Assembly: GCA_028694875.1 (NCBI GenBank) | Contig: JAQVKB010000038.1 | Location: 1 to 7,987, forward strand | Length of the DNA stretch: 7,987 bases | Source: Candidatus Izemoplasmatales bacterium | GTDB taxonomy: Bacteria; Bacillota_I; Bacilli_A; Izemoplasmatales; Hujiaoplasmataceae | Direction: 5' to 3' | Part shown: positions 7,019 through 7,987 of the stretch, piece by piece | How positions within the stretch are numbered: the stretch's first letter is position 1 | Layout of the letters: each line of letters starts with the position of its first letter | Made by a program: the position numbers and the translations under genes | The notes under the pieces: model-generated | What the model was told of the DNA's origin: nothing | Database searches by the model: none | What the model saw: the letters and a program-made list of their open reading frames with translations, nothing else

Positions 7019-7025
7019 CAATTTG

Positions 7026-7328
7026 TTATTGGAAGTTGTTAGCGAGATCAGTGATTTGTTGACTAATTTCTGGGAAGAAACTAAAGATGATGACAAACGC
7101 AAGAATGATGAAGTAGAGGAATGCAAAGAATTTCTTTCCCGCGACAAGTTCCAATCCGGCAAGTCCACAAACCGCGAAAATCGCGTACAGTTTGACTGTT
7201 TCAAGAATTGCAATCAACGAGGAATCCACGAAGGTAAATTGGAAGATCGTGTTCGCAAAGAGAAACGCATACAACAAAATCGTCAAAAATCCAAATAATT
7301 GACCCAAAACATTAGCGAGCTTTTTCAA
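7026..7328 (-). CDS. Small three-helix membrane protein of unknown function (TTG start)
   Basis: I do not recognise this protein. From the proposed TTG start it has 100 residues, with three hydrophobic segments at about 10-30, 40-62 and 66-87, a Lys-Lys pair at the start of the third, and a short polar C-terminus (ISQQITDLANNFQ). TTG at 7328 was chosen because AAAGGGGG (7344-7337) lies 8 nt upstream. The two in-frame ATGs further upstream (7394 and 7367) lie in the promoter; the second is part of the -10 box. If that promoter were not the one used, a start at 7367 would add 13 residues. The gene follows the M42 peptidase on the same strand and ends just before the bidirectional terminator. 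The many Phe/Leu/Ile residues and lack of charged groups within helices suggest a simple integral membrane protein; no catalytic motif is visible. Confidence 0.72.
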   Translation of the reverse strand: MKKLANVLGQLFGFLTILLYAFLFANTIFQFTFVDSSLIAILETVKLYAIFAVCGLAGLELVAGKKFFAFLYFIILAFVIIFSFFPEISQQITDLANNFQ

Positions 7329-7336
7329 AAGTATTT

Positions 7337-7344
7337 CCCCCTTT
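7337..7344 (-). promoter_or_regulatory. Ribosome binding site that decides the TTG start
   Basis: On the minus strand AAAGGGGG occurs 8 nt before TTG (7328-7326). It is G-rich but complementary to the anti-Shine-Dalgarno region, and no comparable sequence precedes the two upstream ATG codons in this frame. This supports initiation at TTG and a 5' untranslated region of roughly 30 nt. Confidence 0.65.
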
Positions 7345-7365
7345 GTGAGTGTTGCATTTGGTTTC

Positions 7366-7394
7366 ATTATAGACTCGTCAAAAGTGCTTGGCAA
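7366..7394 (-). promoter_or_regulatory. Sigma-A promoter of the small membrane-protein gene
   Basis: Read on the minus strand, TTGCCA (7394-7389, one mismatch from the -35 consensus) and a perfect TATAAT (7371-7366) are separated by 17 nt. Transcription should start near 7359. The promoter lies only 15 nt after the stop codon of the M42 peptidase gene, so the small gene can be expressed on its own as well as by read-through. Confidence 0.78.
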
Positions 7395-7409
7395 GAGGGA
7401 ATCGAAGAT

Positions 7410-7987
7410 TTATTTTTGAATATAGGCGAGTAACAAGCGTAGTGTTTCAAGGACTCCACTTGCGTGAGTACGCTCCATTCCATGAGAGGCATGGACTCCA
7501 GGACCAATCAACCCGCCCCGAAGGTCGTTTCCACCGCGTAGTGCTGCGGAGACATCGGACCCATAATAGGGGTAAATATCGGTCACGGCATCGATCTTGC
7601 CCTGTTCCGCCAAGCGGACCAAATCGGAAACGATGCGATAATCATACGGGCCACTCGAATCTTTCGCGCAAATCGAGACTTGATGTTCTGTGCATTGAAG
7701 GTCATCCCCAACACATCCCATATCAACGGCAATCATTTCTTCCATTTCGGGAACATAGGAGGCCCCATGGCCCACTTCTTCATACGTCGAAATGATGATT
7801 TTCAACGTTTTCTCTGGGACAATGGTCTCTGCTTTGATGATTTTCAACAAGGAGAATAAAATCGCCACCGAAATTTTGTCATCGAGAAAACGACTTTTAA
7901 TGTATCCGGATGGTGTGATCACAGTTTTTGGGTCGAAAAAAACAAAATCGCCGGGGCGAATCCCCAACTTCATGACATCGTCTTTGG
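7410..7987 (-). CDS. M42-family metallo-aminopeptidase (N-terminus outside the window)
   Basis: This is the C-terminal part, about 190 residues, of an M42 peptidase, a cytoplasmic two-metal aminopeptidase of the glutamyl aminopeptidase/TET type that degrades short peptides. The frame runs off the right edge. The ATG at 7973 is internal, because the sequence before it (KDDV) continues the family's motif ahead of LGIRPGDFVFFDP. Counting from that Met, SRFLDDK (27-33) holds the bridging-metal Asp31, STYEEVGHGAS holds the catalytic and metal-binding Glu pair, VDMG supplies another ligand Asp, and HASHGMERTH near the end holds the last ligand His. The first metal-ligand HxD motif would be in the missing part. 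The C-terminus is normal. No terminator hairpin is visible after the stop, so transcription may continue into the small membrane-protein gene. The peptide substrate is not predictable. Confidence 0.92.
   Translation of the reverse strand, partial: KDDVMKLGIRPGDFVFFDPKTVITPSGYIKSRFLDDKISVAILFSLLKIIKAETIVPEKTLKIIISTYEEVGHGASYVPEMEEMIAVDMGCVGDDLQCTEHQVSICAKDSSGPYDYRIVSDLVRLAEQGKIDAVTDIYPYYGSDVSAALRGGNDLRGGLIGPGVHASHGMERTHASGVLETLRLLLAYIQK

Noticed and set aside
6978..7298. Plus-strand open frame starting at the end of the ATPase gene
   Set aside because: It starts inside the ATPase gene, runs through the terminator hairpin and opposite the small membrane-protein gene, has no ribosome binding site, and gives a highly charged, featureless product.
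7329..7394. N-terminal extension of the small membrane protein starting at 7394 or 7367
   Set aside because: Both ATG codons fall within the -35/-10 promoter region and lack ribosome binding sites.
7388..7795. Plus-strand open frame opposite the M42 peptidase
   Set aside because: It is antisense to intact M42 motifs and encodes an Arg/His-rich sequence without family resemblance.
1..7987. CRISPR array, insertion sequence, tRNA, rRNA or phage element
   Set aside because: No regularly spaced repeats, transposase-like protein, terminal inverted repeats or RNA-gene consensus were seen on either strand.

Overview
The window looks like a chromosomal segment of a low-to-moderate GC member of the Bacillota/Mycoplasmatota side of the tree. 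The signs are strong AAGGAG-type ribosome binding sites, sigma-A-like promoters, lipoprotein signal peptides and a lysine riboswitch. TGA is used as a stop and Trp is TGG, so the code is standard and this is not a Mycoplasma/Spiroplasma. Thr-run lipoprotein linkers and CotH paralogues without visible sporulation genes would suit an Izemoplasma/Haloplasma-like or Erysipelotrichia-like lineage. That placement is inference; no rRNA or marker gene is present.

Layout. (1) 2-3783, plus strand: an apparent operon of a 5'-truncated RluA-type pseudouridine synthase, overlapping by 4 nt a CotH-like lipoprotein kinase, followed 9 nt later by a second CotH-like protein with a membrane anchor. (2) 3784-4126: a gene-free 343-nt stretch fully occupied by regulation: a consensus promoter, a lysine riboswitch aptamer, an intrinsic terminator with a matching antiterminator, and the ribosome binding site of the next gene. 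(3) 4127-6988: a three-gene polar amino acid ABC importer (lipoprotein receptor, permease, ATPase), which the riboswitch marks as a lysine importer. A terminator-like hairpin lies between the receptor and permease genes. The permease carries an unusual extracytoplasmic domain of roughly 130 residues before its conserved core. (4) 6987-7018: a bidirectional terminator between convergent transcription units. (5) 7026-7987, minus strand: a small three-helix membrane protein of unknown function with its own promoter and a probable TTG start, and upstream of it the C-terminal part of an M42-family metallopeptidase cut by the window edge.

How the parts work together. When lysine is scarce, the leader at 3861-4097 should form the antiterminator and let the importer be made. 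When lysine is plentiful, the aptamer should bind it and release the terminator. The hairpin after the receptor gene probably sets receptor expression above that of the membrane and ATPase subunits. The CotH pair probably acts on extracellular proteins at the cell surface and has no evident functional link to lysine uptake. I see no CRISPR array, insertion sequence, tRNA or rRNA. The strongest candidates for something new are the domain-extended lysine permease and the tandem, differently anchored CotH kinases.
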